NCBI GenBank assembly: GCA_015059245.1
Contig: SVAU01000003.1
Coordinates: 62,001 to 126,000, forward strand
Direction: 5' to 3'
Source: Bacillota bacterium
GTDB taxonomy: Bacteria; Bacillota_I; Bacilli_A; RF39; UBA660
Length of the DNA stretch: 64,000 nucleotides
A program made the position numbers and the translations under genes. The notes under the pieces were generated by a model, which worked only from the letters and a program-made list of their open reading frames with translations, searched no databases and had not been told where the DNA came from. Shown here in pieces: positions 1-12,854 of the stretch (position 1 is the first letter of the stretch; every line of letters starts with the position of its first letter).

Positions 1-3000
1 AATTTGATTTGGTATTAACTCTTCAGTATCTTGTTGATATAGTTTTGGTAAAATGCCTTCGCTTGATTTTGAGTAGTCGAATGCTTTGCCTAATTCTATA
101 ACATCAATATATGTAGTATCTACACTTAATTGTTCTCTTGTTAATGTTGATCCACCATATGCTTCAGATGACTCAACACCATTAATCAATGTATCTTCTA
201 ATGTGAAGTTTGTATCACCAAGTTCAATATTTGGGATTAATTTATCTCCATTTTTAGGAGTATAAATATTACCTAATGATAAGTTCTTTGTATATCCTGA
301 CGCTGCTGTTGTAGAGAATCCTACTAGACCTCCAACATATCCTAAGTCACCAGATACATTTACTGTAGTATAACTTGTTTCTACTGTACCTGTACATACA
401 CCAACTAGTCCACCAGTGTATATGTTGTTACTTACTATTTTACCTGTTGAGTATGTATTAGCTATGATTGTGTCTCCACCAGTTCCGTCATATGCGTGAC
501 CGATAAGTCCACCTACACCTTCAACACCAACTGATTTATCAACTTTAATATCTACATTTCTTGCAAAGTTGTTAATTACGTTACCACCGGCTGTTTTTCC
601 GATTAGTCCACCTATTGCAACTCCTGATGTTTGAGAATCACTTATAATTTTAATATTAGATGCTGAGCAGTTTTGATATTTACTTGCTGCTGAGTATCCT
701 ACGAATCCTCCAACATATAATGTTGATTGTTTTGATGTTTCTGGAATAGTTATTGTTATATCTTTTACATGTACATTATTGAATACTGCGTAAGCTGTAC
801 TTTCACCTATTACTCCACTATAAGGGGTATCAGTTGTTTTTTCTATGTTTTCGAATGTTAAGTTTCTCATAATACCGTTAAACTTATCGAATATTCCGCG
901 TTTACCACTAGTAGTTATCTTAGCGTCTCTAATAGTAAATCCATTTCCTTCTAGTGTTCCACTATAGTTTGCGATATAGAATGATGTATTATTGTAGAAT
1001 GATAAATCATTCATTAAAGCATAGTTTTGATTATTATGATCGTTTATTGTTTTCCAGTCTGCTATTGTACGAATTTCTTTAAAGAATTCTACATTGGCAT
1101 ATTTTTCACCATTTGCATATTCTCTTGTTGATTCGTATCCACTACTTGTTGATGTAATGCTTAAGATTGTATATTTTGAGTAGTAGTTTACTGGGTTTAA
1201 TAATTTAGCTCTTAAAATTGTATTTCCATCTTCGTATTCTTGGAATACTATATTACAATCTAAGTCTGAAATAGATATGTCAGTTATTTTAGCTCCTTCT
1301 GGATTACTAATACTGAATTCTACTTCTGCTGTAGTCATAGTTTTTTTGTCTTCAAGAACTTTCATTGAAACTATGTCTACTTCTTTTTTATCTAGTTTTT
1401 CTGGTAATGCAATGTATGGTTGTGTTGGCATTTTTGTTGTTGTGAAATTAACGTGTGGATAATATCCGATTTTAACCATTTCTTCTACATTGAATCCATC
1501 ACCTAAAACACTTTGTTGGAATGCAACGTCATTTAATGCTGTTGCTGTTGTTTTTTGTTGGTCAGCTTGTGTATATATTTTACTATTGTAATAATAGATG
1601 TCTTGTAAGTCTGCTGTAGCTCTAACCTCACCTACTGCAGGTCCTTTTGAGAATAAACTTCCGTTTGAATCACCAACTGTATAAACGCCTTTAATTTGAC
1701 CGTAAGTTTCATAAGCGATTAAACCACCTACTAATTTACTATCTTTTGGATAAACCATATTTGGTAAAACATAAACGTTTTCTACTCTAGATCTTACTCC
1801 ACCATATTGTTCAACTAATCCTAAGTTTGATGCGGTACTTGTATATACTGGATCAATTATGATATCTGAACCATAGATGTATCCATTCTTGATATCTCCA
1901 TAGTTTTGTCTAACTAGTAAACTTGAATGAGAATAGAAGTTTGTTTCGTTAACTACATTTACTACGAAGTTTTTAATAGTACCACCAACATAGTTTGTTG
2001 TTACTAATGGTGAAATGTATTGGTTTGGAAGATTTTCTTCTGTTTCATCTATAAAGTTAATATATACGTTTTCAATAGTACCATAGTTACTTACTATGAA
2101 ACCAGTTGAACCTGTTGAACGATATATTTGATCTTGGTGTACATCTAAAACTAAGTTTTTAATAACACCTGTCTTTTCAACTCTACCGATTATTGCAAGA
2201 CCATTTGTATCACTAGATGTTGTTGCTGATGAATATGTTGATAATGTATGTCCTTGGAAATCTATTTCTCCATAGAAATATCTATATCCATAACCTAAAC
2301 GTTCACCTGAATATTTTTCTAGTGATAAGTCATTTAATAATATGTAATGTCCATGAGGTTGGATGAATACCCAGTCGGAAACTGTTGATATACCCATAAC
2401 TTCATTTTCTGTTGATATTTCAAAATTTGATAATGCGTAGAAGCGTCCATTGATATATACGGATAGTTCTACTACGTATTGTTTACCTTCTTTTAAATCT
2501 ATTTGATGAACTACGTCTTTAATACCTTTAGTTCCATTATATACATTACATGGCGCTTTGTCTGAATTAGTAATTCCTGTTTTACTTGAGTCGTTTTCAC
2601 AAGTTACTTCTTTACCATTTTCATATATTCTTATGTAATATTTATCGTTGCTAATTTCGCCACGGATGTCTGCTAAATTAACTTTTACTTTTGTTATTAA
2701 ATCGTATTGATATTCATCATAGATTATTGGTTTCGTCGATGCTCGGAATTTCCTTATTGTAAATTCGACTTTTTCTGGTTTCAGTTCATCTGGCGACGAT
2801 GGATTTCTGAAGAATATCAACATCTTAGCTTTTACTGAAGGCCTATATGTTTGACCTGAAACAACATTTTCTATTGAAACTATTCTTGCATTCGTTTCTG
2901 CGTTGTAAATATAAATATATGCTGATTCTGTGTTGTAATTAAATTGATAATAAGTTCCAGCTTCTAGTTCAATGTATTCAGATACTCTAACGTCTAGATT

Positions 3001-6000
3001 TGATACTTTTCTGTTTCCAGAGCTATCATAGTAACCATTTTCATAGTTGATTTCTGGTTTGAATTCTTCTTCATCTTCTGATACTACTGCTTTTAATAAA
3101 GATATTTCGTATTCTGCTAGGAATGAATCTCCACCAGTAATATAGAATGTTAAGAAGTCACATCTATTTTTACCATTATGGTTTGCTGTATGACATACTA
3201 CTTTTCTGTTATCTGTTTTGTCATTTTTATATGAGCCTACGATAAATGAATATGTAAATGATTTAGGACTTGTAGAAATACCTGTGATTTCTTCGTTGTA
3301 ATTCCATGTTGTTGTACCACCTAAGTAGTTTGTAACATATACTCTTCTATTTGTTAACTCTGGAGTAAGTGTTTTTATTTGGAAAGTAACTGTTACTCTC
3401 TTACCATGATATTCACTTAAGTCGTAAGCATAATCTGCTGTACCACTCTTACTATAAAGGTGTAAGTTACCATTTTTATCTACTGTCTTTGGTATGTTAT
3501 ACCATTGTTCAGTTTGATACCATTTAACTTCTGATTTAACATCGATTAGGTTTTCACCTTTACTAACTCTTTCAGAAGATATAGGTTCGATTGTACCACT
3601 AATACCAGGTTCAGTAGTTATTGTTAATGTTTTTAAAGTATATTTAGTTTTATAATCTACTGGTTTATGAGTTTCGTTATATTCATTAGCATAGAAGTTG
3701 ATTTTGTATACTTGGTTAGCGACTAAGTTGTTATATGTTATTCTAACGAAATCTTCATTTGTTTTAACTAATTGAGTTTTGATTAAGTTATTTTTCTTAT
3801 CTCTTAATTCAACAACTATATCATCGGTTAAGATTGCGTGGTTTTTATCGTCAATCTTTATATCGAAGTCGATCATCTCTTGGTTAGCAAACATGTTAAT
3901 TACTTTAACTTCAACTGGTTGCTTACGAGTATATATAGGTTCTATAGTGTAGATACATTGTAAGTTGTAATCTGTATTACCTTGTTTTACCATTGATGAG
4001 AATTCTACACGATATTCAGTAAATGAATTTAAGTCTGTTATTTCAAATGTTTTACTTTTTCTATTTTTTAATGTATCAAGATCATCACCAGTGATATCTT
4101 TTGTTAACACTAATTTATTAGTATTTTTTTCGTAAATATTAAGTGTTAATTTTTGTAATAGTTTTGTTAATCTTGAATCTGTTCTGTTGTGATTTAGTTC
4201 AAGTTTTAATGATGCTGATGTATCTGTTATATCTGTAGATGATGCTTTTAAGTGAATATAACCTAAACTAGAGATTGGTAATGTTACAAGGTTGATGTCT
4301 TTTAACATTATGTCTTCTATTAGACCTTTACCATCGCCTAAATCCATGTCAGCATATATTTTTAAAGTAAATACTCTATCCGGATCTAGATTTGTTACTT
4401 GAACATATGGCCCTTCAACTTTTCCAGATTGAATGATGTCTTTTGCTGAATTGACGAGAATGTATCGATAGTTCTTTAATTCAACTTTATCATCGTTTCT
4501 TAAGTCGAGGCTTACTTTCATATTGATGTTATCATTATCAACTATTTTTAAGAACAATGTCGGCATGTTTTTACATGTCTTTGTTACACCAGTATTGTTT
4601 ATTGCATCAATTATGTTATTGTCTTTATCAAAGAATAATACTTCATATGTTACTGTTCTATTTGATTTTAAGATATCAGTTGATGTAACTGTTACTCTTT
4701 CACCTTTTAATAACGCTTGAGTAAGTTTTGTATTTAAGATGAATGTTTCACCTTCAACTCTTATACCTACTTTTTTAACACCACGGATAGCTTCACTATT
4801 TAATGATGATTTTATTTTTAGGTTTTTAAGTTCCATTTTACGTGGATATATTTGACCATTTTCAAATGAAATGTCTATTTTTCCAAGGGAACTTCTATCT
4901 TTTGTATGAACTGTTCCCATATAGAATGTTACTATTTTCTTTGTTTCCCAGTCACTATCCATGTAAGTATATGTTCCAACTATTACATATTCAGTTTCAG
5001 AAGATAATCCAGTGATTACTACATCACTTGATTGATAATATGTTCTTCTTGTTGAAACTTTATTATTTATATAAAGTGTAAATGTTGGTTCTTTTACTAT
5101 TACACCAGCTGGATCGTTTATTGTTATCTTTGATTCTAATGAATAAACTTGAGCCGTAAATTCAGTATTATCTACTGAAGGTTTTTCCCAATATCTTTCT
5201 GCAGGTGGTGCTGGTTCTTTATCAGGTTTTGGCTGAGGTTGTGGTCTTGGTTTATTTGGTTTTTGAGGTTTTGGTTTAGGTTCCGGTTCTGGTTCCGGTT
5301 CTGGTTCTACATATTTAGGTGGTTCTTCTTCTTGGATGTATACTGAACCAGTTAATGTAATTACTTCTTCATAAGTATATTCATAACTTTCGTTACCACC
5401 AATATAGTAGAATGTTACTTTACTCTTTAAGTCTACGTCACTTATTACTTTTCTAACAAAACCATTTTCTCCTCTTTCTAAGTAGTTAATTTGGTTTTCG
5501 AAGAAAAACATAAAACTATTTGTTGGTATTGTATATGTATTTAACATTGTTTCTATTTTAATATCATAAAGATTTATTAATATACCATCTTGATATGATA
5601 AGAATAAATATGATTCTTGATCTAATTGCGTATATGATACGTTATCGTATATTTTCCCGTATGATAATACTAAATTAGAAAAACCTGTTGTTCTTTCAAA
5701 ATCGGTACTTAGTAGGTTTATGTTATCGTTATAGTTGATGATAGTTAAACCATCATTAACGTATAAAGGATAATTTACATTTACAGTATTTCTATTTTCA
5801 TTTGCAATATAGTGGTCGAAACTATTTTTCATTATAGATTCTTCACGTTTTACTTCTACTGTTGTGATGTTTTCTACTTCTTCTGGTTCTTTTTCTTGTT
5901 TGATTGTATCAAGATTAGAACTACCAATCATATATCCATCGATATCTATTACAAATACTTCTTTGTAGTTGTTATATATTATTAAAAATGACAGTAATGT

Positions 6001-6087
6001 AATTAGCAATAATGCTGCGATAATTACTGGTATTTTATTGGCTAAAAATGAATTTTTGAATCTCTTTGAATTTTTTCTTTTTTTCAT
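1..6087 (-). CDS. Giant surface protein with GLUG-like repeats, 3' end outside window
   Basis: This reading frame is open from an ATG at 6087 to the window edge (2029 codons), so the C-terminus is missing. The start is preceded by AGAGGTG. The protein begins with a Lys/Arg-rich stretch and one hydrophobic helix (about residues 15-37), with no signal-peptidase site that I recognise, so it is probably a type II anchored extracellular protein. A Pro-rich linker of PEPEP/PKPQ type lies at about residues 252-300. Several hundred residues of beta-rich Ig/Fn3-like modules follow. The last part seen (about residues 1780-1990) has repeated GLUG-like motifs such as YVGGLVGFS, YTGGLVGVC and GGLIGHAYD, a repeat known from bacterial adhesins and IgA-protease-type surface proteins. 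It is the last gene of the ATPase-linked block and has its own promoter. Adhesion or substrate contact is inferred from the repeats only. Confidence 0.8.
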   Translation of the reverse strand, partial: MKKRKNSKRFKNSFLANKIPVIIAALLLITLLSFLIIYNNYKEVFVIDIDGYMIGSSNLDTIKQEKEPEEVENITTVEVKREESIMKNSFDHYIANENRNTVNVNYPLYVNDGLTIINYNDNINLLSTDFERTTGFSNLVLSYGKIYDNVSYTQLDQESYLFLSYQDGILINLYDIKIETMLNTYTIPTNSFMFFFENQINYLERGENGFVRKVISDVDLKSKVTFYYIGGNESYEYTYEEVITLTGSVYIQEEEPPKYVEPEPEPEPEPKPKPQKPNKPRPQPQPKPDKEPAPPAERYWEKPSVDNTEFTAQVYSLESKITINDPAGVIVKEPTFTLYINNKVSTRRTYYQSSDVVITGLSSETEYVIVGTYTYMDSDWETKKIVTFYMGTVHTKDRSSLGKIDISFENGQIYPRKMELKNLKIKSSLNSEAIRGVKKVGIRVEGETFILNTKLTQALLKGERVTVTSTDILKSNRTVTYEVLFFDKDNNIIDAINNTGVTKTCKNMPTLFLKIVDNDNINMKVSLDLRNDDKVELKNYRYILVNSAKDIIQSGKVEGPYVQVTNLDPDRVFTLKIYADMDLGDGKGLIEDIMLKDINLVTLPISSLGYIHLKASSTDITDTSASLKLELNHNRTDSRLTKLLQKLTLNIYEKNTNKLVLTKDITGDDLDTLKNRKSKTFEITDLNSFTEYRVEFSSMVKQGNTDYNLQCIYTIEPIYTRKQPVEVKVINMFANQEMIDFDIKIDDKNHAILTDDIVVELRDKKNNLIKTQLVKTNEDFVRITYNNLVANQVYKINFYANEYNETHKPVDYKTKYTLKTLTITTEPGISGTIEPISSERVSKGENLIDVKSEVKWYQTEQWYNIPKTVDKNGNLHLYSKSGTADYAYDLSEYHGKRVTVTFQIKTLTPELTNRRVYVTNYLGGTTTWNYNEEITGISTSPKSFTYSFIVGSYKNDKTDNRKVVCHTANHNGKNRCDFLTFYITGGDSFLAEYEISLLKAVVSEDEEEFKPEINYENGYYDSSGNRKVSNLDVRVSEYIELEAGTYYQFNYNTESAYIYIYNAETNARIVSIENVVSGQTYRPSVKAKMLIFFRNPSSPDELKPEKVEFTIRKFRASTKPIIYDEYQYDLITKVKVNLADIRGEISNDKYYIRIYENGKEVTCENDSSKTGITNSDKAPCNVYNGTKGIKDVVHQIDLKEGKQYVVELSVYINGRFYALSNFEISTENEVMGISTVSDWVFIQPHGHYILLNDLSLEKYSGERLGYGYRYFYGEIDFQGHTLSTYSSATTSSDTNGLAIIGRVEKTGVIKNLVLDVHQDQIYRSTGSTGFIVSNYGTIENVYINFIDETEENLPNQYISPLVTTNYVGGTIKNFVVNVVNETNFYSHSSLLVRQNYGDIKNGYIYGSDIIIDPVYTSTASNLGLVEQYGGVRSRVENVYVLPNMVYPKDSKLVGGLIAYETYGQIKGVYTVGDSNGSLFSKGPAVGEVRATADLQDIYYYNSKIYTQADQQKTTATALNDVAFQQSVLGDGFNVEEMVKIGYYPHVNFTTTKMPTQPYIALPEKLDKKEVDIVSMKVLEDKKTMTTAEVEFSISNPEGAKITDISISDLDCNIVFQEYEDGNTILRAKLLNPVNYYSKYTILSITSTSSGYESTREYANGEKYANVEFFKEIRTIADWKTINDHNNQNYALMNDLSFYNNTSFYIANYSGTLEGNGFTIRDAKITTSGKRGIFDKFNGIMRNLTFENIEKTTDTPYSGVIGESTAYAVFNNVHVKDITITIPETSKQSTLYVGGFVGYSAASKYQNCSASNIKIISDSQTSGVAIGGLIGKTAGGNVINNFARNVDIKVDKSVGVEGVGGLIGHAYDGTGGDTIIANTYSTGKIVSNNIYTGGLVGVCTGTVETSYTTVNVSGDLGYVGGLVGFSTTAASGYTKNLSLGNIYTPKNGDKLIPNIELGDTNFTLEDTLINGVESSEAYGGSTLTREQLSVDTTYIDVIELGKAFDYSKSSEGILPKLYQQDTEELIPNQI

Positions 6088-6114
6088 AGAAACACCTCTA
6101 TCCTCATTATTAAT

Positions 6115-6123
6115 ATTATATCA
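6115..6123 (-). promoter_or_regulatory. Extended -10 promoter of the giant surface protein gene
   Basis: On the minus strand the sequence reads TGATATAAT, an extended -10 box, 28 bases before the ATG at 6087. No good -35 box is visible. It lies just after the terminator of the ATPase unit, so the giant gene is probably transcribed separately. Confidence 0.55.
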
Positions 6124-6140
6124 TATATCTCCCTATTTTT

Positions 6141-6174
6141 AAGCAAAAAAAGAAAAAAGTGCATAAGCACTTTT
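6141..6174 (-). terminator. Terminator of the ATPase transcription unit
   Basis: An 8-bp stem (AAAAGTGC / GCACTTTT) with a 4-base loop overlaps the stop codon of the 257-aa gene. On the minus strand it is followed by TTCTTTTTTT, a rho-independent pattern. Confidence 0.75.
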
Positions 6175-6946
6175 ATTTATCAAATGTAGGCGCACTTTGT
6201 ACATTTTTGATTAGTAATCTATTTTGTTTTGAGTATATAATCATGTCTGTACTAAGGTTTAATTTATATTGTCCTATTTCTGCTACTACGTCTGTATTTA
6301 CAGATGGAATTTCTTTATAAGTATCAGCAGCTTTATTGTAATAAATTACGTCTCCTCCATATACTACTTGAGCATATGATAATGGTGATAATGTTATTTT
6401 TTGACCATTTATTGTTATAGGAGTTTCAAATAAGAATACATATAAGTCTACTCCATCGTATAGGAATGATGGTTCTAATTCTATATTACCATCATCTTTT
6501 ATTAGATAAGCACTATAGTTTTCTTGGTCTGCACCTATTCTTGTGAAACCAGGAAGTTTATAGTTTTTATTTGTTATTCTTGGTATATAGTATCCCATAG
6601 TTAGAGGGATAATCATTTCATTATCTATTTTTGAAAAATATATTGGAGTAGAATCTACTTCTATTTCAATATCGTTATATTTTAAGTTTACTACTTCACC
6701 ATCTTTTTTGAAGGATAGTTCGCCTGTATAGTCAAATCTAACTCCACTTAAGTATTGATATAAGTCATAATTTTCCATTTTTAATTCTGTTAAATCTTCA
6801 TATTTATCGTATGTTATGAAGAATATTATTACCATTATTAGTATGGCTAATAGAGAAAAAAGAAATATAGGAACACTCTTTTTTAGTTTAAGTTTTTTTC
6901 TTATTTTTTTTGTTTTTTCTTCTCTTAGAACCTTTTCTTTTTTCAT
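6173..6946 (-). CDS. Single-pass extracellular protein of the ATPase operon
   Basis: I do not recognise a family. The 257-aa product has a strongly basic N-terminus (about residues 1-26), one membrane helix (about 27-47) and a beta-rich remainder expected outside the cell. A good ribosome site (AAGGAGTG) precedes the ATG. It follows the polytopic 162-aa gene by 18 bases and ends in a terminator, so it is the last gene of the ATPase unit. Its architecture matches the other anchored proteins of the block, which suggests one external assembly. No catalytic motif was seen. Confidence 0.7.
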   Translation of the reverse strand: MKKEKVLREEKTKKIRKKLKLKKSVPIFLFSLLAILIMVIIFFITYDKYEDLTELKMENYDLYQYLSGVRFDYTGELSFKKDGEVVNLKYNDIEIEVDSTPIYFSKIDNEMIIPLTMGYYIPRITNKNYKLPGFTRIGADQENYSAYLIKDDGNIELEPSFLYDGVDLYVFLFETPITINGQKITLSPLSYAQVVYGGDVIYYNKAADTYKEIPSVNTDVVAEIGQYKLNLSTDMIIYSKQNRLLIKNVQSAPTFDK

Positions 6947-6964
6947 TTATATCACTCCTTAATT

Positions 6965-7439
6965 TTAGGCTTTTTTAAATAGTAGTTCTAGTTTTCTTGT
7001 TGTAGCATACATTAAGTATACTGCTATACCAACAGAGAATACTATACTTAAGATATTTATTAATTGATCAAAATGTACTTCCATTAAATATGATTTAATT
7101 AAGCTTAGTAGTATTAAAACTACTACAGTTATAGCATCATATACTAATTCTGCTATTGCATAATGAAGATTTAAAGAACATATTAAGGAAATTATGCAAC
7201 TTGCTATTATCATAGCTACATAAATAACACTAAAGTTTGAAATATTTATTATGCAATATGTAGAAACAATTAGATTTAGGGTGATACCTGCTAATAGGAT
7301 ACTTTGACTTTTGTTTAAGTCTAGGAAGAATCCTAGTATCTTTATTCTTTTTTTATTGAAATTCTTAGTTGCAAAAAAGATAATAGCTGATACTGTTAAT
7401 ACTATTAGACTAAAATATAAATAAAAATCTAGTAATAGT

Positions 7440-7453
<14 letters not shown>
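6965..7453 (-). CDS. Polytopic membrane protein of the ATPase operon
   Basis: This 162-aa protein has about five hydrophobic helices and no recognised family. I chose the ATG at 7453 because AGGTGAAT lies upstream at normal spacing; an in-frame GTG at 7462 overlaps that site. The gene overlaps the end of the epsilon gene by 14 bases, so translation is probably coupled. It sits where an F-ATPase operon normally ends and is the only multi-helix protein in the cluster other than subunit c. It does not look like subunit a: there is no arginine inside its helices and no conserved a-subunit motif. It could be a stator, anchor or coupling protein; that role is inference. Confidence 0.7.
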
Positions 7454-9878
<2,425 letters not shown>

Positions 9879-9879
9879 A

Positions 9880-11724
9880 TTATTTTACTCCATCTTCTTT
9901 GATTTCGAATGGATTTGTTTGAACTTCTGTACTATCTAATAAGAATTCTTCTTCTGTTACTTTTTGAGGTTTGTTTGGATCAATTGGTGTTGGTGCTTGT
10001 GCTGGAAGTGGTTCCATTGTTGGAGTTGGCACTGCTACTTCAGCAGGAACTGCAACTGGAGTTTCTTCTTTTTTCTCCTCTTCAAGTAATATTCTTGGCA
10101 TTAATACTGTTTTTTCAAGCATTACATCGTTATTCTCTGGTGCTTGAGTGTTTGTTATTTCAACAGGTTTTGCATCTTTTATTGCTTGTTTTTTTGCTTC
10201 TATTGCTTCATCAGTTATTTTTGTGTTTTGATTATCAGTTGGTGTTGGTTCAACTACTGGAGCTGGTGTTGGTTCTTGTGGTGTTTCTGGTTTCTTAGTT
10301 GTTTTTGTTGGTTTATTTTTATCTTTTGGTTTATCGTTTTTCTTTTTCTTTTCTTCTTGTTTTGGTTCTTCTGCTTTACTTTCTTCTTGTAGCATTGTCA
10401 TTGAACCACTCATAACGAAACCAAATGTTTCTATCATTTTTTGTTCTGATCTTGGTGAGAATTTAGGTTGTTTTAATAACTCTAACATTTTCTTACCACG
10501 ATATATTTTTTCTTGTAGGTCGCTAGACATTGAGTCTATTTTAACTAATTGATATACGTCTGCTGTTTCTAAGTAAGATAGTAATTCTCTTCTAACTACT
10601 GCTCCTACTGTTTTGATACTTGGTTTTTGAACTGCACCACCTAGACGTGATACTGAAAGTCCAAAGTTTACAGCAGGCTTTTGACCTTTTTTGAAGTTCT
10701 TTTCTGATAAAACTATTTGTCCATCAGTAATTGATATTATGTTTGTAGAAACGTAGTCTGTGATGTCTCCACCTTTTGTTTCTACTACTGGTAATATTGT
10801 TATAGAGCCACCATTTTTGTGTTGGCAACCTTTTTCTAGTAATCTTGAATGTGTGTAGAAAATATCTGCTGGATATGCTTCACGTCCAGTATTTTTTTCT
10901 GCGATAAGAGCAATTTCTCTACATGCATCGGCATGTTTTTTTAAGTCGTCGATACATACAAGAACGTCTTTTCCTTCTTTCATGTATTCTTCTGCCATTG
11001 ATAAAGCTGCATATGGAGTTAACTTTATTAATGGAGAAGTATCGTCGTTAAATGCTGCTACTATTGTTGTATATGCATTTGCTCCTTTTTCTACTAGTTT
11101 AGTATATAATCTTTTTATTTCTTTTTTTGTTTTACCAATTGAAACATAAAAGCATATTACATCTTTATTTTTTTGGTTAACTATTGTGTCTAGTAATATT
11201 TGTGTTTTACCAGTTTTTTTATCACCGATAATTAACTGTCTTTGTCCTCTACCTATTGGGAACATTAAATCGATACTAGATATACCTGTTTCTAATGGTC
11301 TATTAACTGATGTTCTATCCATGATAGGAATTTTATCTGTTTCTATTGGTATCATTTTTGTATCATTAAAGTGTTTTTCTGACATTCTATCGATACCGAA
11401 TAAGTCTACTATCATACCAATTGAATTTTTAGAGAAACTTGCTTCTAATGCTTCTCCTGTTGTTGTAATTGGATCTCCTATCGCTATTGTTCCATCAGTT
11501 TTTACTAAAGCTATATATACTTTACTTTCTTCAATTTTATCTACGTATCCTACGTTTTTTTCAGTGCCAATATATACCTTTTCAAAAAAGAAAGCGTCAT
11601 CAAGCCCAGTTGCTTCGATAACGAATTCATTTATTCTAACAACTTTACCTATGTGATAGATATTGTTTTTGTTAATTATACTTTCTATTTTTGAGTCTAT
11701 TAAGTCTTCTATATTGTTTTTCAC
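9880..11724 (-). CDS. atpA: F-type ATPase alpha-like subunit with long disordered tail
   Basis: The nucleotide-binding core is clear. Numbering from the in-frame GTG at 11733, Walker A GDKKTGKT is at 170-177 and VSRLGGA, carrying the arginine finger that acts on the beta site, is at 361-367. I chose the GTG at 11724 because GGAGG lies six bases upstream; the GTG at 11733 is inside that site. The folded part ends near residue 447, shorter than usual alpha (about 500). A tail of about 168 residues follows, rich in Lys, Glu, Pro and Thr, first basic-charged (EEKKKKNDKPK), then Pro-rich (PAPVVEPTP), then acidic. Such a tail is not part of known alpha subunits and may dock a partner in the cytoplasm. 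Confidence 0.93.
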   Translation of the reverse strand: MKNNIEDLIDSKIESIINKNNIYHIGKVVRINEFVIEATGLDDAFFFEKVYIGTEKNVGYVDKIEESKVYIALVKTDGTIAIGDPITTTGEALEASFSKNSIGMIVDLFGIDRMSEKHFNDTKMIPIETDKIPIMDRTSVNRPLETGISSIDLMFPIGRGQRQLIIGDKKTGKTQILLDTIVNQKNKDVICFYVSIGKTKKEIKRLYTKLVEKGANAYTTIVAAFNDDTSPLIKLTPYAALSMAEEYMKEGKDVLVCIDDLKKHADACREIALIAEKNTGREAYPADIFYTHSRLLEKGCQHKNGGSITILPVVETKGGDITDYVSTNIISITDGQIVLSEKNFKKGQKPAVNFGLSVSRLGGAVQKPSIKTVGAVVRRELLSYLETADVYQLVKIDSMSSDLQEKIYRGKKMLELLKQPKFSPRSEQKMIETFGFVMSGSMTMLQEESKAEEPKQEEKKKKNDKPKDKNKPTKTTKKPETPQEPTPAPVVEPTPTDNQNTKITDEAIEAKKQAIKDAKPVEITNTQAPENNDVMLEKTVLMPRILLEEEKKEETPVAVPAEVAVPTPTMEPLPAQAPTPIDPNKPQKVTEEEFLLDSTEVQTNPFEIKEDGVK

Positions 11725-11745
11725 ACTAGACACCTCCTATAGTTT

Positions 11746-12509
11746 TTAAATACTATAATCGTATATTTTTCCTTTATATTTAATTTTAAACCCCTCTGTT
11801 AGTTGTTCATCATATATTGTTTCTATTTGATCATCTAAATGATTAAAGTTTAAATTGATATTAGAAACATAAATATATATTTTTGGATCTGTTTGCATTA
11901 TTCTTGTTTCTAATTCGTTAACAAATTTTGCTACTGAGAATTTTTTTACATTTATTAAATCTTGAACATATTGTTTTATATCATCTTTTAATAGTTCGTT
12001 GATTATTATTTTTTGTTCTTCAGAGCTGTATGTAGAAATTTTGTATACTACTTTGTGAGTTAGATTTTCTTTAATACCCATATATATGTAATATAATTCA
12101 TCGTTTTCATCAACTTCTGTTTCTAAAAATTCTCGAACTTTATTTTCGTAACTAAAATTAAAAACCCCTTTTATCTTTCTATATTTTTCGAACATTTTGT
12201 CATCTTGGTAGTCTGCACCTTTTGGTATTACTACATCTATTTCTTCTAGTTCGATTTCATCTTTTTTGGCTTGTAATTTTTCGATACTATTTATTATATA
12301 TTGTTCTTCTTCTTTTCTAGCCTCAATTGTTTTATTTAGTTCTTCAATCTTTATTTCCTTGTCTTCTACTAGGAAATCATATTCTTGTAATTTATCTATG
12401 AAGTTTTTTCTTACAAGAACGTTAACACGTCTTATTGTGAACAAAAATAGTATTGTAAGTATTAATGTAAGTATTACTACTACTACAATTGCTAATATAA
12501 TTTCATTCA

Positions 12510-12510
<1 letters not shown>
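11746..12510 (-). CDS. F-type ATPase b-delta fusion (peripheral stalk)
   Basis: The 254-aa product joins two stator parts. Residues 3-26 form one membrane helix and 36-90 a charged coiled coil, as in subunit b. Residues 105-254 look like delta, ending in EGFKIKYKGKIYDYSI, which resembles the delta ending GGF-x-L-x-GDKVIDGS. The gene sits between c and alpha, exactly where b and delta genes normally lie. Its ATG overlaps the stop codon of c (TAATG) with no clear ribosome site, so it is probably translated by coupling. Fused b-delta genes are known in Actinobacteria, in a different arrangement. The delta assignment rests on the C-terminal pattern and on position. Confidence 0.75.
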
Positions 12511-12761
<251 letters not shown>

Positions 12762-12787
12762 TTACCTTACCTTTCATTCTATAATTA

Positions 12788-12797
12788 ATTATACCAT
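12788..12797 (-). promoter_or_regulatory. Promoter of the ATPase core unit
   Basis: On the minus strand an extended -10 TGGTATAAT lies 33 bases before the start of the c gene, just after the terminator of the upstream surface-protein unit. No strong -35 box is visible, which is common when the TG extension is present. Confidence 0.65.
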
Positions 12798-12825
12798 ATT
12801 TTTTAGTGCTTTCTATACTTTTTTC

Positions 12826-12854
12826 ATTAAAAATAAAAAAGACCGAAGTCTTTT
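12826..12854 (-). terminator. Terminator of the surface-protein unit
   Basis: A stem AAAAAAGAC / GTCTTTTTT with a TTCG loop (minus strand) lies right after the stop codon of the 489-aa gene, followed by a T-rich run. It separates the two surface-protein genes from the ATPase genes. Confidence 0.8.

Noticed and set aside
10144..10392. Open frame opposite the alpha tail, rich in Phe, Cys and Trp
   Set aside because: It is the complement of the low-complexity tail of the alpha gene, has no ribosome site and an amino acid content unlike any real protein.
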